The notes beneath the pieces are model-generated. The model was given only the letters and a program-made list of their open reading frames with translations. It did not search any database and had not been told where the DNA came from. The position numbers and the translations under genes are program-made. A stretch of DNA of 64,000 nt, from NCBI GenBank assembly GCA_001770205.1, contig MEQL01000044.1, positions 30,358 through 94,357 on the forward strand. Direction: 5' to 3'. Every line of letters begins with the position of its first letter. Position 1 is the stretch's first letter. The stretch comes from Bdellovibrionales bacterium RIFOXYD12_FULL_39_22 (GTDB taxonomy: Bacteria > Bdellovibrionota > Bacteriovoracia > Bacteriovoracales > Bacteriovoracaceae). Positions 1-8,640 of the stretch are shown piece by piece.

Positions 1-2669
1 TTGAACTCATAATCGCCGGCCGATGATACTTCGAAATCTACCGAATACAACTCTCCACGCGAGGAACTAGTCTGTAGACGGAATTCTTCTTGTGTCTGCC
101 AGTTGTTAAAAGTGCCACGCAAGTAAAGAGGGGTATTAATAGTGCCATCTCGCGATTTAACAAAAATCGAAATTGAGGGGCCTTTGCTTCTTATTTGATT
201 ATTTTTGCCACTCTCATAACTAATTATATTGGTGAATTGGTTGCTTGCTCCTCCGTAAATCATGGATGAAGAGTTGATTAATTCGGTCCACCATCCATTT
301 ATTGAAGGAAAGTTAATCCAAACCCCACATTGATCATATCCAAAGTTGGCCACTACAAAGTAGTCACGATCGCCAGAAGTTAGTTGATAAGTTAGGATAG
401 AGTTATAGTGAATTGCGGAGTTGAAGGCATTTGCTTTATTAATTTCAGGGTTTTCAATGCGAAAGCGAATCATCTGTTTAAAGAAGTTGTAATATCCCGC
501 AAATAGCGCCTGTTCTTCTGCCGTCAAAAAAGATAGACGCTGATCACTACTTGGGTTGAGAAATTCCCAAGGCATTTTATGTGATCCCACGTAGCGGTTG
601 ATGTCGACATTTTTGCTTGGGAAAGCGTTACCCTGCTTAGCATCGACATATTGCCATTCATTTTCAATATTGATGTCGTTGGCCATTTCTTCACCCTGAA
701 AAAAAAGAATGGCCCCAGGTTTGGTAAAGAGCACCCCATAGGCCAATTTTCCTAGGGCATGAGTAAAGTCATTATGAACGGCACGAAAGTTTACGGTAGT
801 ATTGGAAGGGTCTTCTAAAGGGCGAACTCGTAAAAAAGAGTTATTACCGTCCCATTCGTAGGCACTATAGTCTGAGACAATACGAACAATGGGATTTTTA
901 TTTCCAATAAAATCATGACTGCCCAAATAGTTTACCGTAGTAATCGGCAGACCGAAGTTAAGTTCGTGGCCATTCTCCCAATGATTGCTATAGCCGATTA
1001 TTGAACTGGCCAGCGGGGTCAAATTTACGCTGCGATTTTTTTGGCGATAAGAAGATAGTTCAAATTCAAAAAAGTTTTTAAATTTATCGTTCCATTGCGA
1101 ATCAAATCCCATCCCCCCCTTGCCTAGCGCAGTGGTGGCCCAAATGTTATTTGGAAGTTCTTCCGCAGAAAGATAAATGGAAGGATGTACCACTTTAAGA
1201 AGGTAATTTAGTTCTTGTAAAAAGCGATAGGCATTCTCATCATTACGATAGATATACTTGATCATATCAAAACGGAGGCCATCAAGGTGGTAGTCGGCCA
1301 CCTGTGAGATTATAGAATCTGCTATCCATTTACGTACCATTATCATTTCATAGCGCGGGCGAGGCCCCCAGTCTGTGTTGCCATCAAAAAATTTAGAACG
1401 TGCCACGGTTTGGGAGAGTGGATCACGAATTAATGCGTTATTGATATGATTGATCACGATATCAAAAATTATGCGAAGTCCGCGCGCATGAGCATTATCA
1501 ACAAGATTTTTTAATTCATCTTCGCTACCGTAATTGGGTTGGGTTAGGGTTAATGAATCAAGCGCATAGCCCCAGGAGGCATAGAAACGATTTTCATTAA
1601 GAGGAAGAAATTCGATGGCCGTTACACCCAGATCATCGAGGTAATCCAATCTAGTATTTACATCATTGTAGGTTCCGGGAAGATATGAATTATTTTTCTT
1701 CTGTGGATTGAAAGTGAGCGTCCATAGTTGATAGATGATCCAATTATTATAGTCAGATAAATTGGGGGGCAGCATTACATAGTCATAATTCCATCGGTAG
1801 TTTGAATTTATAGAGACGATGGCCCGCGGATTGATGTAACCGTTGTGTTGTCCACCTTTGGCATCGTATTCGATTTTACGGGCCATTGGATCAATCTTTG
1901 TTGGGCTTACGATATTTCCGTTGGCAACTTCAATTTGCTCATACTTTCCGTTTTTTACAAATTGATAGTGATAGCGGTGACCTAATTGAGAGTTGGGGAC
2001 ATAAAGCGAGTGCAGACGGCGAGGATTGTTTAGTTCGGCATTGGCGGCCAAAAGGAGAGGATTTTCTGAAGAATTATGCAAAAAAAGATGCACCTCTTGG
2101 GCATATGGCTCCCATATCTTATAGTAGACTCCACCGTTAATTACGGCCGTTGCCCCCATTGGCCCTAAGTGAATCCATTTGCTGTCGTCCATCGTGCGCA
2201 ATAGACGATTAAAGGGTACGAGTGAGTTTTCAACTTCAGTAAAAAAGTAAGGCCCATTTCCACTATAGTCGTCAAAGCGGATAACGTATTTTATATCGGC
2301 GGCATTATTTAAATCCAATCCCTCTGCGCGAGCACCAAACCAGCAGTAATCTTCTAGGGGGAGGCCATATAAAATTCCCCATTCTGTCGATAGATTTTTG
2401 GTAGATAATCGAGTAAAGGTGAAATTTTTTCCACTAGCAGTTACAATAGTGGCCTCTTTGATGGAATTACAAACAGATTTATGTAGCCTAAAGCGTTGAA
2501 CAAAACCATCGTCAATCAATTTTAAATAGTAACTGGAATCGTCAGTGTAAAAGGCAGTTTTCCAATCAACTTCGGCAGTGGCGAAATTTAAAATTGCAGA
2601 AAAAATAAACAATGCGGTAAGTGTAATAACTCGACGGATGGTGGGGAGTAAGATTTTTTGTTGGCCCAT
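1..2669 (-). CDS. Exported GH13 alpha-glucan hydrolase/transferase (3' end cut by window edge)
   Basis: Translating the minus strand from ATG at 2669 gives about 889 codons with no stop seen before the window edge, so the C-terminus is missing. A ribosome site (GGAAAG) precedes the ATG. Residues 1-31 form a Sec signal peptide, so the enzyme acts in the periplasm or outside. A beta-sandwich module (CBM48-like) precedes a GH13 TIM barrel. The three GH13 catalytic residues are visible: Asp468 in GLRFDM, Glu503 in SAEEL and Asp586 in LGSHD. The barrel region IEFLPLNE...SWGY resembles branching enzyme, pullulanase and maltooligosyltrehalose hydrolase relatives. The last visible part (about residue 853) holds a starch-binding-like LRGTFNNW motif. 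The genes upstream on the same strand encode a maltodextrin-binding protein and a sugar kinase, which supports alpha-glucan as substrate. Exact specificity (debranching, amylase or transferase) cannot be decided. Confidence 0.85.
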   Translation of the reverse strand, partial: MGQQKILLPTIRRVITLTALFIFSAILNFATAEVDWKTAFYTDDSSYYLKLIDDGFVQRFRLHKSVCNSIKEATIVTASGKNFTFTRLSTKNLSTEWGILYGLPLEDYCWFGARAEGLDLNNAADIKYVIRFDDYSGNGPYFFTEVENSLVPFNRLLRTMDDSKWIHLGPMGATAVINGGVYYKIWEPYAQEVHLFLHNSSENPLLLAANAELNNPRRLHSLYVPNSQLGHRYHYQFVKNGKYEQIEVANGNIVSPTKIDPMARKIEYDAKGGQHNGYINPRAIVSINSNYRWNYDYVMLPPNLSDYNNWIIYQLWTLTFNPQKKNNSYLPGTYNDVNTRLDYLDDLGVTAIEFLPLNENRFYASWGYALDSLTLTQPNYGSEDELKNLVDNAHARGLRIIFDIVINHINNALIRDPLSQTVARSKFFDGNTDWGPRPRYEMIMVRKWIADSIISQVADYHLDGLRFDMIKYIYRNDENAYRFLQELNYLLKVVHPSIYLSAEELPNNIWATTALGKGGMGFDSQWNDKFKNFFEFELSSYRQKNRSVNLTPLASSIIGYSNHWENGHELNFGLPITTVNYLGSHDFIGNKNPIVRIVSDYSAYEWDGNNSFLRVRPLEDPSNTTVNFRAVHNDFTHALGKLAYGVLFTKPGAILFFQGEEMANDINIENEWQYVDAKQGNAFPSKNVDINRYVGSHKMPWEFLNPSSDQRLSFLTAEEQALFAGYYNFFKQMIRFRIENPEINKANAFNSAIHYNSILTYQLTSGDRDYFVVANFGYDQCGVWINFPSINGWWTELINSSSMIYGGASNQFTNIISYESGKNNQIRSKGPSISIFVKSRDGTINTPLYLRGTFNNWQTQEEFRLQTSSSRGELYSVDFEVSSAGDYEF

Positions 2670-2840
2670 TCAACTTTCCTACAGCACACAAGATAAGAAC
2701 AAATGTAATGAAAAAAATGCCACCGATATTATCCATTGGACTTTTTATAGATGTCATCAAAATATTATACTCATTTAATCTTTTAATGAAGATGTTAGAA
2801 GATGTAAGAAAGCGAGGGCAGTTTATGGATGTTTTTTTTC

Positions 2841-4037
2841 TTATTGCGCCTTGGCCACTGCGCTATAAATCTGCTGGCGTGCAACTTTTAACGCTTCTTC
2901 TGGGGTAGATTGGCCACTTACAATCAGATTTAGTGCAGATCCCATTGATCCCCACACCGCACCCATTTGCGGAACATTCGGCATGGGGATACCGTTTTCT
3001 GCACTCTTCATGAAATTTAATAGATCAGGATCATCTTTGGAGAGTTGAGCAATGGCATCACTGCGACTAGGGCCGCGAGGATCATTTTTATATAAACTGA
3101 CAATTCCTTCAAAAGAGACCAGATAGTTTTCAATGAATTCTTTGGCCAATTCGCGATTAGCACTAGATCTTCGCACTATAAAACCATGCGAGCCAACAAA
3201 GGGGCGGGCCACCATGCCGTTGAGTGACGGAATCGGAGCGATACCGTATTTGATATTGCTTTTTCGCATGTCAGAAAGAGACCAGGGGCCATCTATAGTG
3301 GCCGCCAATGATCCGGCCTTCATTTTATCAAAAGCTATGCTGCGATCAGTGGAAGGAGGAATGATTCCCTCTTTAACCAGATAGCTAATAAATTTTGCTC
3401 CGGCCAAGGTGCCGGGGTTGTCTAGACCGATATCGGTAACATCTAAAGAACCGGATCGATCCTTAAAGATGTATCCACCATTGGAGGCCAAAATGGGAAA
3501 GGAAAAGAAAAAATTATTTAAGTCATAAAGGAATCCATATTGATTTTTTCCGTTGTTGTTAATCTCTTTTGCTAGTTTGGCCAGTGCTTCTAAGGAAGTA
3601 GGAACATTGGGGAGTAGCGCTTTATTATAAATTAAGGCCACCGCCTCTAAATCGTAGGGGTAGCCAAAGAGTTTACCATTATAGGTGAACGCATTTAGGG
3701 CAACAGGTAGAAATTGGTTTTTTAAAGAGGGAGGCAGAGTAATTGGTTCAATTAGCCCTGATTCTGCCAGCTCCCCTATTACGTCATGGGCCCAACAAAG
3801 AATGTCCGGCCCTTTGCTTGTTAGTGCCGCAGTTTTGAATTGTGTGGTTAGATCCTTGTTTAAAACATTAACTTCTACTTTTGTCTGATACTCTTTTTCA
3901 AACTGCGCGGCCATGGATAGGATGGCCTTCTTTACGTTTTCGTTAGAGGTCCAGATCGATAGTGTTTTTTCCAAAGCGCAAAGAGGTGTTACGTAAAGCA
4001 TCACCGCTGGTAAAATGAGGGATAGTAGCTTTTTCAT
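2841..4037 (-). CDS. malE: Periplasmic maltose/maltodextrin-binding protein (MalE-like)
   Basis: The 398-residue product has a Sec signal peptide (residues 1-21) and is close to MalE of enteric bacteria over its length. Shared blocks include GPDI..WAHD, YNGKL.GYP, L.YNK.LLP, GGY.FK, DNPGT.AG, DGPWS.S, RPFVGSHG and MPNVPQMGAVWG. It would deliver maltodextrins to an ABC permease, but no MalF/MalG/MalK genes lie in the window, so the partner must be elsewhere or the protein serves in sensing. Its ribosome site GGAG lies inside the last codons of the upstream ROK kinase gene, with only 3 nt between the genes, which suggests translational coupling. The GH13 gene lies 171 nt downstream. Confidence 0.88.
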   Translation of the reverse strand: MKKLLSLILPAVMLYVTPLCALEKTLSIWTSNENVKKAILSMAAQFEKEYQTKVEVNVLNKDLTTQFKTAALTSKGPDILCWAHDVIGELAESGLIEPITLPPSLKNQFLPVALNAFTYNGKLFGYPYDLEAVALIYNKALLPNVPTSLEALAKLAKEINNNGKNQYGFLYDLNNFFFSFPILASNGGYIFKDRSGSLDVTDIGLDNPGTLAGAKFISYLVKEGIIPPSTDRSIAFDKMKAGSLAATIDGPWSLSDMRKSNIKYGIAPIPSLNGMVARPFVGSHGFIVRRSSANRELAKEFIENYLVSFEGIVSLYKNDPRGPSRSDAIAQLSKDDPDLLNFMKSAENGIPMPNVPQMGAVWGSMGSALNLIVSGQSTPEEALKVARQQIYSAVAKAQ

Positions 4038-4040
4038 TGG

Positions 4041-5084
4041 TTACTCCAGATTTTTAGTTAAAAGTAAAATGGCCGCGCCAATGACTCCGGCGGAGTCTCC
4101 TAGCTTATGCTGATAAATAAGAGGTTTCGATTGAGGAAGAAAGGTGGAATCCCATAACCTTTTTTGTCCTTCATTATAAAGTAGTGGTTGATTGCTAACG
4201 CCACCTCCCAATACAAAGTAGTCAGGATCAAAAATGGAGGTCAGGTTACGTAAAAAAATTGCCAGATTGTTGAGGTAAAAATCACGAACTTCCTGAGCGA
4301 CAGTTGAAACATTGTCGGAAAAAATTTCTGCGGATTTGGCCTTGATATTGGATCTTTCAAAATAGATGGCCTCCATGGCCGGGCCAGAAAGATATTGTTC
4401 CGCACAGCCAAAGTTTCCACAATAACATTTTTGGCCGCCAGGAACAAGCGTAGTGTGTCCAACTTCACCACCACCCCCAAAGCGTCCGGAGAGAATTTTT
4501 CCATCAACGATAATTCCTCCGCCAACTCCTGTACCTAAAATAATACCAATGCCAACTTGCTGAGAAATTTTTAGGCCAGAATGGGCGTAAAAATCATGGC
4601 CTACTCCACACATCACTTCAGAAAGCGCAAAACAGGAAGCATCATTTTCTAAGTGAATACGGGGAGTGCTTGCAAGAAGCTGACAGAGATCATAGGTAAA
4701 ATTTTGATTAATAAAAATTTGAGAGTTGCCATTTAACATGATCTGTTTTTCTGGGTCAATAGTACCAGGCATGCCGGCGCCAATTCCGAGTAAATCATCT
4801 ATTTGTAGAGAAGTTTGCTCGCAAAGCGACTTGATAAGGCCTGCAATATCTTTCATTACCGGCATATATCCGCGATCGCGTTCGGTGGGGATGCGTTTTC
4901 TGATGATAATTTCTCCCCATAGCTTGTCGTTAGTCTTTAAAAATTCGGAAGGGATAGGGAAATAAGACCGGCCATGAGAAGAGAGGGTATTTTTTGTGTC
5001 AGAGGATATTTTAATGATTACCCCTTCTACTTTTGTTCCACCAATATCTAATCCCAATAAAAATTTTTCTTGCCCTTTTTTCAT
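4041..5084 (-). CDS. ROK-family sugar kinase, probable glucokinase
   Basis: The 347-residue protein has the ROK layout. LDIGGTKVEG at the N-terminus is the phosphate-1 ATP motif, GAGMPGTI and ENDASCFALSE are sugar-site elements, and ILGTGVGGGIIVDGK is the second phosphate motif. The zinc-binding ROK signature follows: GHTTLVPGG, then CYCGNFGC.E with three cysteines. There is no DNA-binding domain at the N-terminus, so this is a kinase and not a NagC/Mlc repressor. It is first in the unit with malE and probably the GH13 gene, so phosphorylation of glucose released from maltodextrin is the simplest role. N-acetylglucosamine or fructose kinase remain possible. The ATG is preceded by GAGGG. Confidence 0.85.
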   Translation of the reverse strand: MKKGQEKFLLGLDIGGTKVEGVIIKISSDTKNTLSSHGRSYFPIPSEFLKTNDKLWGEIIIRKRIPTERDRGYMPVMKDIAGLIKSLCEQTSLQIDDLLGIGAGMPGTIDPEKQIMLNGNSQIFINQNFTYDLCQLLASTPRIHLENDASCFALSEVMCGVGHDFYAHSGLKISQQVGIGIILGTGVGGGIIVDGKILSGRFGGGGEVGHTTLVPGGQKCYCGNFGCAEQYLSGPAMEAIYFERSNIKAKSAEIFSDNVSTVAQEVRDFYLNNLAIFLRNLTSIFDPDYFVLGGGVSNQPLLYNEGQKRLWDSTFLPQSKPLIYQHKLGDSAGVIGAAILLLTKNLE

Positions 5085-5235
5085 GAAACAACCCTCGGAT
5101 GGCCTTATTTTGTGATTGCAAAATTGCTGACTATTTAAACAGGTTAATGGGTGGTTGCCAATATCAAAGTTGCAAGATATTCTTTTTTTGAAAAAGTAAA
5201 TGCCACAGTAGAAAGTTGGCCCACAAGAACTAATC

Positions 5236-5264
5236 TGATGGATTTGCGACTAGTTGCATATAAT
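5236..5264 (+). promoter_or_regulatory. Candidate sigma-70 promoter for the 5295 gene
   Basis: A perfect TATAAT lies at 5259-5264, 31 bases before the ATG at 5295. The matching -35 position (TGATGG, 5236-5241) is weak, so recognition would depend mainly on the -10 box. Confidence 0.4.
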
Positions 5265-5294
5265 GTGAAGTGAATATTTTAGGGAGAGGACAAA

Positions 5295-6146
5295 ATGAAA
5301 ATTTATTGGTGGGTGATAATGATGTTTTTCGTGACGACACTGTCGTTTAGTTTTTATGGCGCTGAAGGGGGAGAAAAAAAAGAGAGTAGTTCAGTAGTCG
5401 GCAACTATTATCTGAAATTTTCTTCAGGATATGCGGTTACCTCGTGGGAAAATTCGCCTATAACGGTGGATCAAAAATATTTGGCTCCCCCCATATTTCG
5501 ACTAGATCTAGGTGGGGTGGCCGAGATTTATGAGTTTCGCTACAGCGCTGGATATGTGCGTGGAATGGGCGCTATTATCTCCAGCGATCAGATGCTTCAT
5601 ATGAATTTAAAGATCGTTACCCTTGCTGCTGGGGGGGAAATAGTTTGGCCTACCGCTAGTGATGAAAGTAAGCTTAAAGATACTCAATATTATCGTGGTT
5701 CTTTGGGGTTTGTGGGGAGAGTCACTGTTGATTTATTGCTGGCAGATATTTATGCGGAGTATCGCCAGCGCACTCTTTCTGATACGCCACTAATTAAAAT
5801 TGAAGGAATTGAAACAAGTATTGGCCACGAGTATGATCGCTTCACCAAATTGGGAGCAACTTTCTCGTTACTGGGTTTAAAAGCGTTGGGAGAGGTTACT
5901 TGGATTAAATTGGGCAATACCGCCATTTTATCTAAGGAGTTTTCAACAACATTGCCAGAAGATGATATCTTTCGCATCACTTTAGGGGGAGGGTTATCTA
6001 TTGGCAGAATAGAATTATTAATTAAATATCAGCGACTGTTGGATATTGAAGATGAAGTGGCATATTTATATCAATCCACGCATCTATCTCCAGATTATCT
6101 TATGTCTAAAAATACTATTTTTGTGGAGGCAGTATGGAAATTTTAA
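5295..6146 (+). CDS. Secreted probable outer-membrane beta-barrel protein
   Basis: The 283-residue product starts with a Sec signal peptide (about 1-23, hydrophobic core MMFFVTTLSFSF). It continues with alternating hydrophobic/polar strands separated by turns, and ends in VEAVWKF; a terminal phenylalanine is the usual signal for outer-membrane barrel assembly. I do not recognise the family. A GGGAGAGGA ribosome site precedes the ATG. The next gene, a lipoprotein, starts 13 bases before this stop and has its ribosome site inside this frame, so the two are probably translated together and may act together at the outer membrane. Function unknown. Confidence 0.7.
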   Translation: MKIYWWVIMMFFVTTLSFSFYGAEGGEKKESSSVVGNYYLKFSSGYAVTSWENSPITVDQKYLAPPIFRLDLGGVAEIYEFRYSAGYVRGMGAIISSDQMLHMNLKIVTLAAGGEIVWPTASDESKLKDTQYYRGSLGFVGRVTVDLLLADIYAEYRQRTLSDTPLIKIEGIETSIGHEYDRFTKLGATFSLLGLKALGEVTWIKLGNTAILSKEFSTTLPEDDIFRITLGGGLSIGRIELLIKYQRLLDIEDEVAYLYQSTHLSPDYLMSKNTIFVEAVWKF

Positions 6147-7006
6147 AAAAAGCTAGCAAGGCCCTGTTTTTTGCACTAATCCCACTACTTTTTACCACTT
6201 GTGGAGAAGAGACCATTGAGGTGGTGATAAAAATTAGAGTGGATACTTTTATTAGTTCGGATTCGACGGCCAATCATGCATCTTTGAATTATTTGAGTGT
6301 GGATAAAACTGCAGAGCGAGAAGATCGGATTATTTTAAAATTGCCAACCACGGAAGAGGACTTTGATGAAGATAGTGAGTTAGATAAATGTTTTGAAGAG
6401 TTAAATGATAATCCGCTTGAGGTCACTTTTTCCATGTTCTGTGCAATTTATTTTATGCCATTGAAGGTTTTAACGGAGGTTCTAACCACCTGCGATTCGG
6501 CGATCTTGCAACCAGAAAATCTCTCTTCTGCAATATTAGTCTTAAATACGACGGATAGTAGTGCGGTGGCCTCCGGGGCGCTATCGATTAACTTATTATC
6601 AAGGCCTTGGTTTCATACCACTAATTGGACCTATGCCCATCCCTTTTCTGCCAAAGGAAGGTGGACTTCCGCTGGTGGCGATATTGATACCACTATTACT
6701 TTTGAGAATAACTGCACTGGTTTAAGTACGGGGTCTTGTGCGGCCGGAGAGATTAAATTTGAGGTAACTGATTATTTTAAAACCTTGATCCAAGATGATG
6801 AAAGCTTGCATTTTGGAATGTTGATTAAATCAACCGGGGATCAGAATTTGGCGAATATTCATTCCGCACAAACTTCGACAGAGTTAGGCCCACGGATTGT
6901 GGCCCAGTATACGGGTGATTGCTCGGATGGAAAAAAATCATTGCCGAAGGTTTACTATTTGGGCACACCGATCAGAAACCTTGAACAAGGCCGTAGTCAA
7001 AAGTAG
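6134..7006 (+). CDS. Lipoprotein with DNRLRE (CBM96-like) beta-sandwich
   Basis: The N-terminus has a hydrophobic stretch and a lipobox-like LLFTTC (Cys23), so it is probably a lipid-anchored envelope protein of 290 residues. The body resembles DNRLRE/CBM96-type domains: an opening block DTFISSDSTANHASLNYLSV, a RIILKLP strand, a segment with AILVLNTTDSS, and a late FEVTDYFKTL strand. The family occurs on surface and cell-wall-linked proteins and often binds polysaccharide. The GGAGG ribosome site and the start lie within the end of the upstream barrel gene (13-base overlap). Several cysteine pairs suggest disulfides in an oxidising compartment. The precise ligand is unknown. Confidence 0.65.
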   Translation: MEILKKASKALFFALIPLLFTTCGEETIEVVIKIRVDTFISSDSTANHASLNYLSVDKTAEREDRIILKLPTTEEDFDEDSELDKCFEELNDNPLEVTFSMFCAIYFMPLKVLTEVLTTCDSAILQPENLSSAILVLNTTDSSAVASGALSINLLSRPWFHTTNWTYAHPFSAKGRWTSAGGDIDTTITFENNCTGLSTGSCAAGEIKFEVTDYFKTLIQDDESLHFGMLIKSTGDQNLANIHSAQTSTELGPRIVAQYTGDCSDGKKSLPKVYYLGTPIRNLEQGRSQK

Positions 7007-7016
7007 GATACCACTT

Positions 7017-7589
7017 ATGTTAGATTTTGATTCAATTTGGTCTTATGTTTTTCGCCGCAAGGAGAGCGAGGATAGTCAGGCACTGCGTGTTTTGGGGAGG
7101 GCCCTGGTTTTTGATGATCTATCTCGTTCTGATTTAAAAAAAATATATCGCATTATTCATAAACGGGTTTATAAAAATGGTGAGATTGTTTTTACTGCTG
7201 GTGATCCGGGAGTGGGGATGTATGTTGTTTGGGAAGGTAATGTGGCGGTGGTGGTAACGGATGTTGATTCTGGTAGTGAGCAAGTTGTGGCACATCTGGG
7301 AGCAGGACAATCCTTTGGCGATGTTGCACTTTTTAGTAATTCACAGCGCACGGCCACGATTAAGGCCATGTCGCCTACAATTTTGTTGGGATTTTGTCGG
7401 CCGGATTTAATGAATTTTATAAATAGTAATCCCATTTTGGGTAATAAAATATTAATTAGATTGCTTACATTGGCCGGCAGTCGTTTGGACATTACTAATC
7501 AACAATTAAGCGAGGCCAAGAAAAAATTGACAGAGCAAAAGGCCCTGCTGGCATCACACGGCAGAGCAAAGGAAGAGTCTGGTGTATAG
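7017..7589 (+). CDS. Cyclic nucleotide-binding domain protein
   Basis: I place the start at the ATG at 7017, eleven bases after the preceding stop; a longer frame from 6897 would overlap the lipoprotein gene. The 190-residue protein is one cNMP-binding domain (about residues 35-150) with the classic phosphate-binding cassette: GQSFGDVALF followed by RTATI. A short helical tail follows with a coiled-coil ending (QQLSEAKKKLTEQ). No helix-turn-helix is visible, so it is unlikely to be a CRP-type regulator. It may sense cAMP or another cyclic nucleotide and act on the neighbouring permease, whose GTG start overlaps its stop. Target unknown. Confidence 0.8.
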   Translation: MLDFDSIWSYVFRRKESEDSQALRVLGRALVFDDLSRSDLKKIYRIIHKRVYKNGEIVFTAGDPGVGMYVVWEGNVAVVVTDVDSGSEQVVAHLGAGQSFGDVALFSNSQRTATIKAMSPTILLGFCRPDLMNFINSNPILGNKILIRLLTLAGSRLDITNQQLSEAKKKLTEQKALLASHGRAKEESGV

Positions 7590-8640
7590 CAGTGGCCTAC
7601 CTTCTAATTTTTGGATTAAGTTGATTTTTTACTCTTTAATCTTTTTGATTATTTCCTTTGTTGTTTATGCTCTGAATATTTTAGTTATACCCATTACCAT
7701 TGGTTTCTTATTGGCCTTTTTATTAGGGCCTTTGGTGGGCCGTTTGGAAAGTTATGAGATTTCTCGTAGTGCTAGTATATCGTTAGTATTTGGAATAATT
7801 TTTTCCGTGTTAGGCGCATTAGTGGTGATTTTTTCACCGCTGGCCATTGAGGAAATACAGGATTTTAAGGCCAATCAAGAAAAATATAAAGAGATTGTGG
7901 TAAAAAAATATGGAGAACTAAAATTGCGTGCAGAGGCCTCTTTTCCTAACTTGATGCCTTGGAGTAAGTTGGAAGATTATCTGGCCGAACAATCGATGGA
8001 GTCTTCAGCTGGACACTTTGCGGAAGTTGCTAAGGTAGTGGCCGCTTCGGCAGAAACGGCGCTTAGTTTTATTATTATTATTCCGTTGGTAGCAATATTC
8101 TCTTTGAAAGATGGACATCTGTTTAAAAAGTGGTTAATCGGTTTTGTTCCTAATCGCTATTTTGAATTAACTAATGAGATAATTCATAATATCAACTATC
8201 AAACTGGGGCCTTTATTCGAGGACAAATTCTCGATTCCATTATAAATTCGGTAGTAGTTTCGGCACTGCTTTTTATTGTGGGCCTGCCTTATTACATTTT
8301 CATTGGAGTCTTTGCAGGCATTGCTAATGCTATTCCGTTTGTGGGGCCCATCACTGCCGGTATTATTGGTGTACTGATTTCCATTATTACGGGTGCCTCG
8401 ACACCATGGATTGTCGCACTTGTTTTTTTAGGTGCTCATCTTTTAGATGTGATGGTAATTTATCCCAAAACAGTGGGCCATAGCCTTAAGCTTCACGAGT
8501 TAGTGGTTATTTTGGGAATAATTTTAGGTGGCCATTTGGGAGGAATAGTTGGAATGTTGATTATTATCCCCATAATTGGCATTCTTTTTAGCACTACTGC
8601 CATAATGTTTAGATTGCTTAAGGGATACAATATTATTTAA
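7582..8640 (+). CDS. AI-2E family transmembrane transporter
   Basis: The 352-residue protein has the AI-2E (UPF0118/PerM) layout: two or three N-terminal helices, a soluble region rich in charged helix (about 95-155), then a block of further helices with conserved IPFVGPITAGIIG and LLDVMVIYPKTVGHSLKLHELVVI. Members export small molecules or act as proton/sodium antiporters, and most are uncharacterised. Translation begins at GTG 7582, overlapping the end of the cNMP-binding gene; GGAAGAG lies just upstream. The 3' end overlaps by 4 bases the convergent lipoprotein gene. Confidence 0.85.
   Translation: MYSSGLPSNFWIKLIFYSLIFLIISFVVYALNILVIPITIGFLLAFLLGPLVGRLESYEISRSASISLVFGIIFSVLGALVVIFSPLAIEEIQDFKANQEKYKEIVVKKYGELKLRAEASFPNLMPWSKLEDYLAEQSMESSAGHFAEVAKVVAASAETALSFIIIIPLVAIFSLKDGHLFKKWLIGFVPNRYFELTNEIIHNINYQTGAFIRGQILDSIINSVVVSALLFIVGLPYYIFIGVFAGIANAIPFVGPITAGIIGVLISIITGASTPWIVALVFLGAHLLDVMVIYPKTVGHSLKLHELVVILGIILGGHLGGIVGMLIIIPIIGILFSTTAIMFRLLKGYNII

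Noticed and set aside
2708..2908. Small plus-strand frames near 2.6-2.9 kb
   Set aside because: They overlap ends of two minus-strand genes and have no ribosome site or coding character.
6897..7016. Longer start for the cNMP-binding gene
   Set aside because: It would overlap the lipoprotein gene by 110 bases, and the cNMP domain is complete from ATG 7017.
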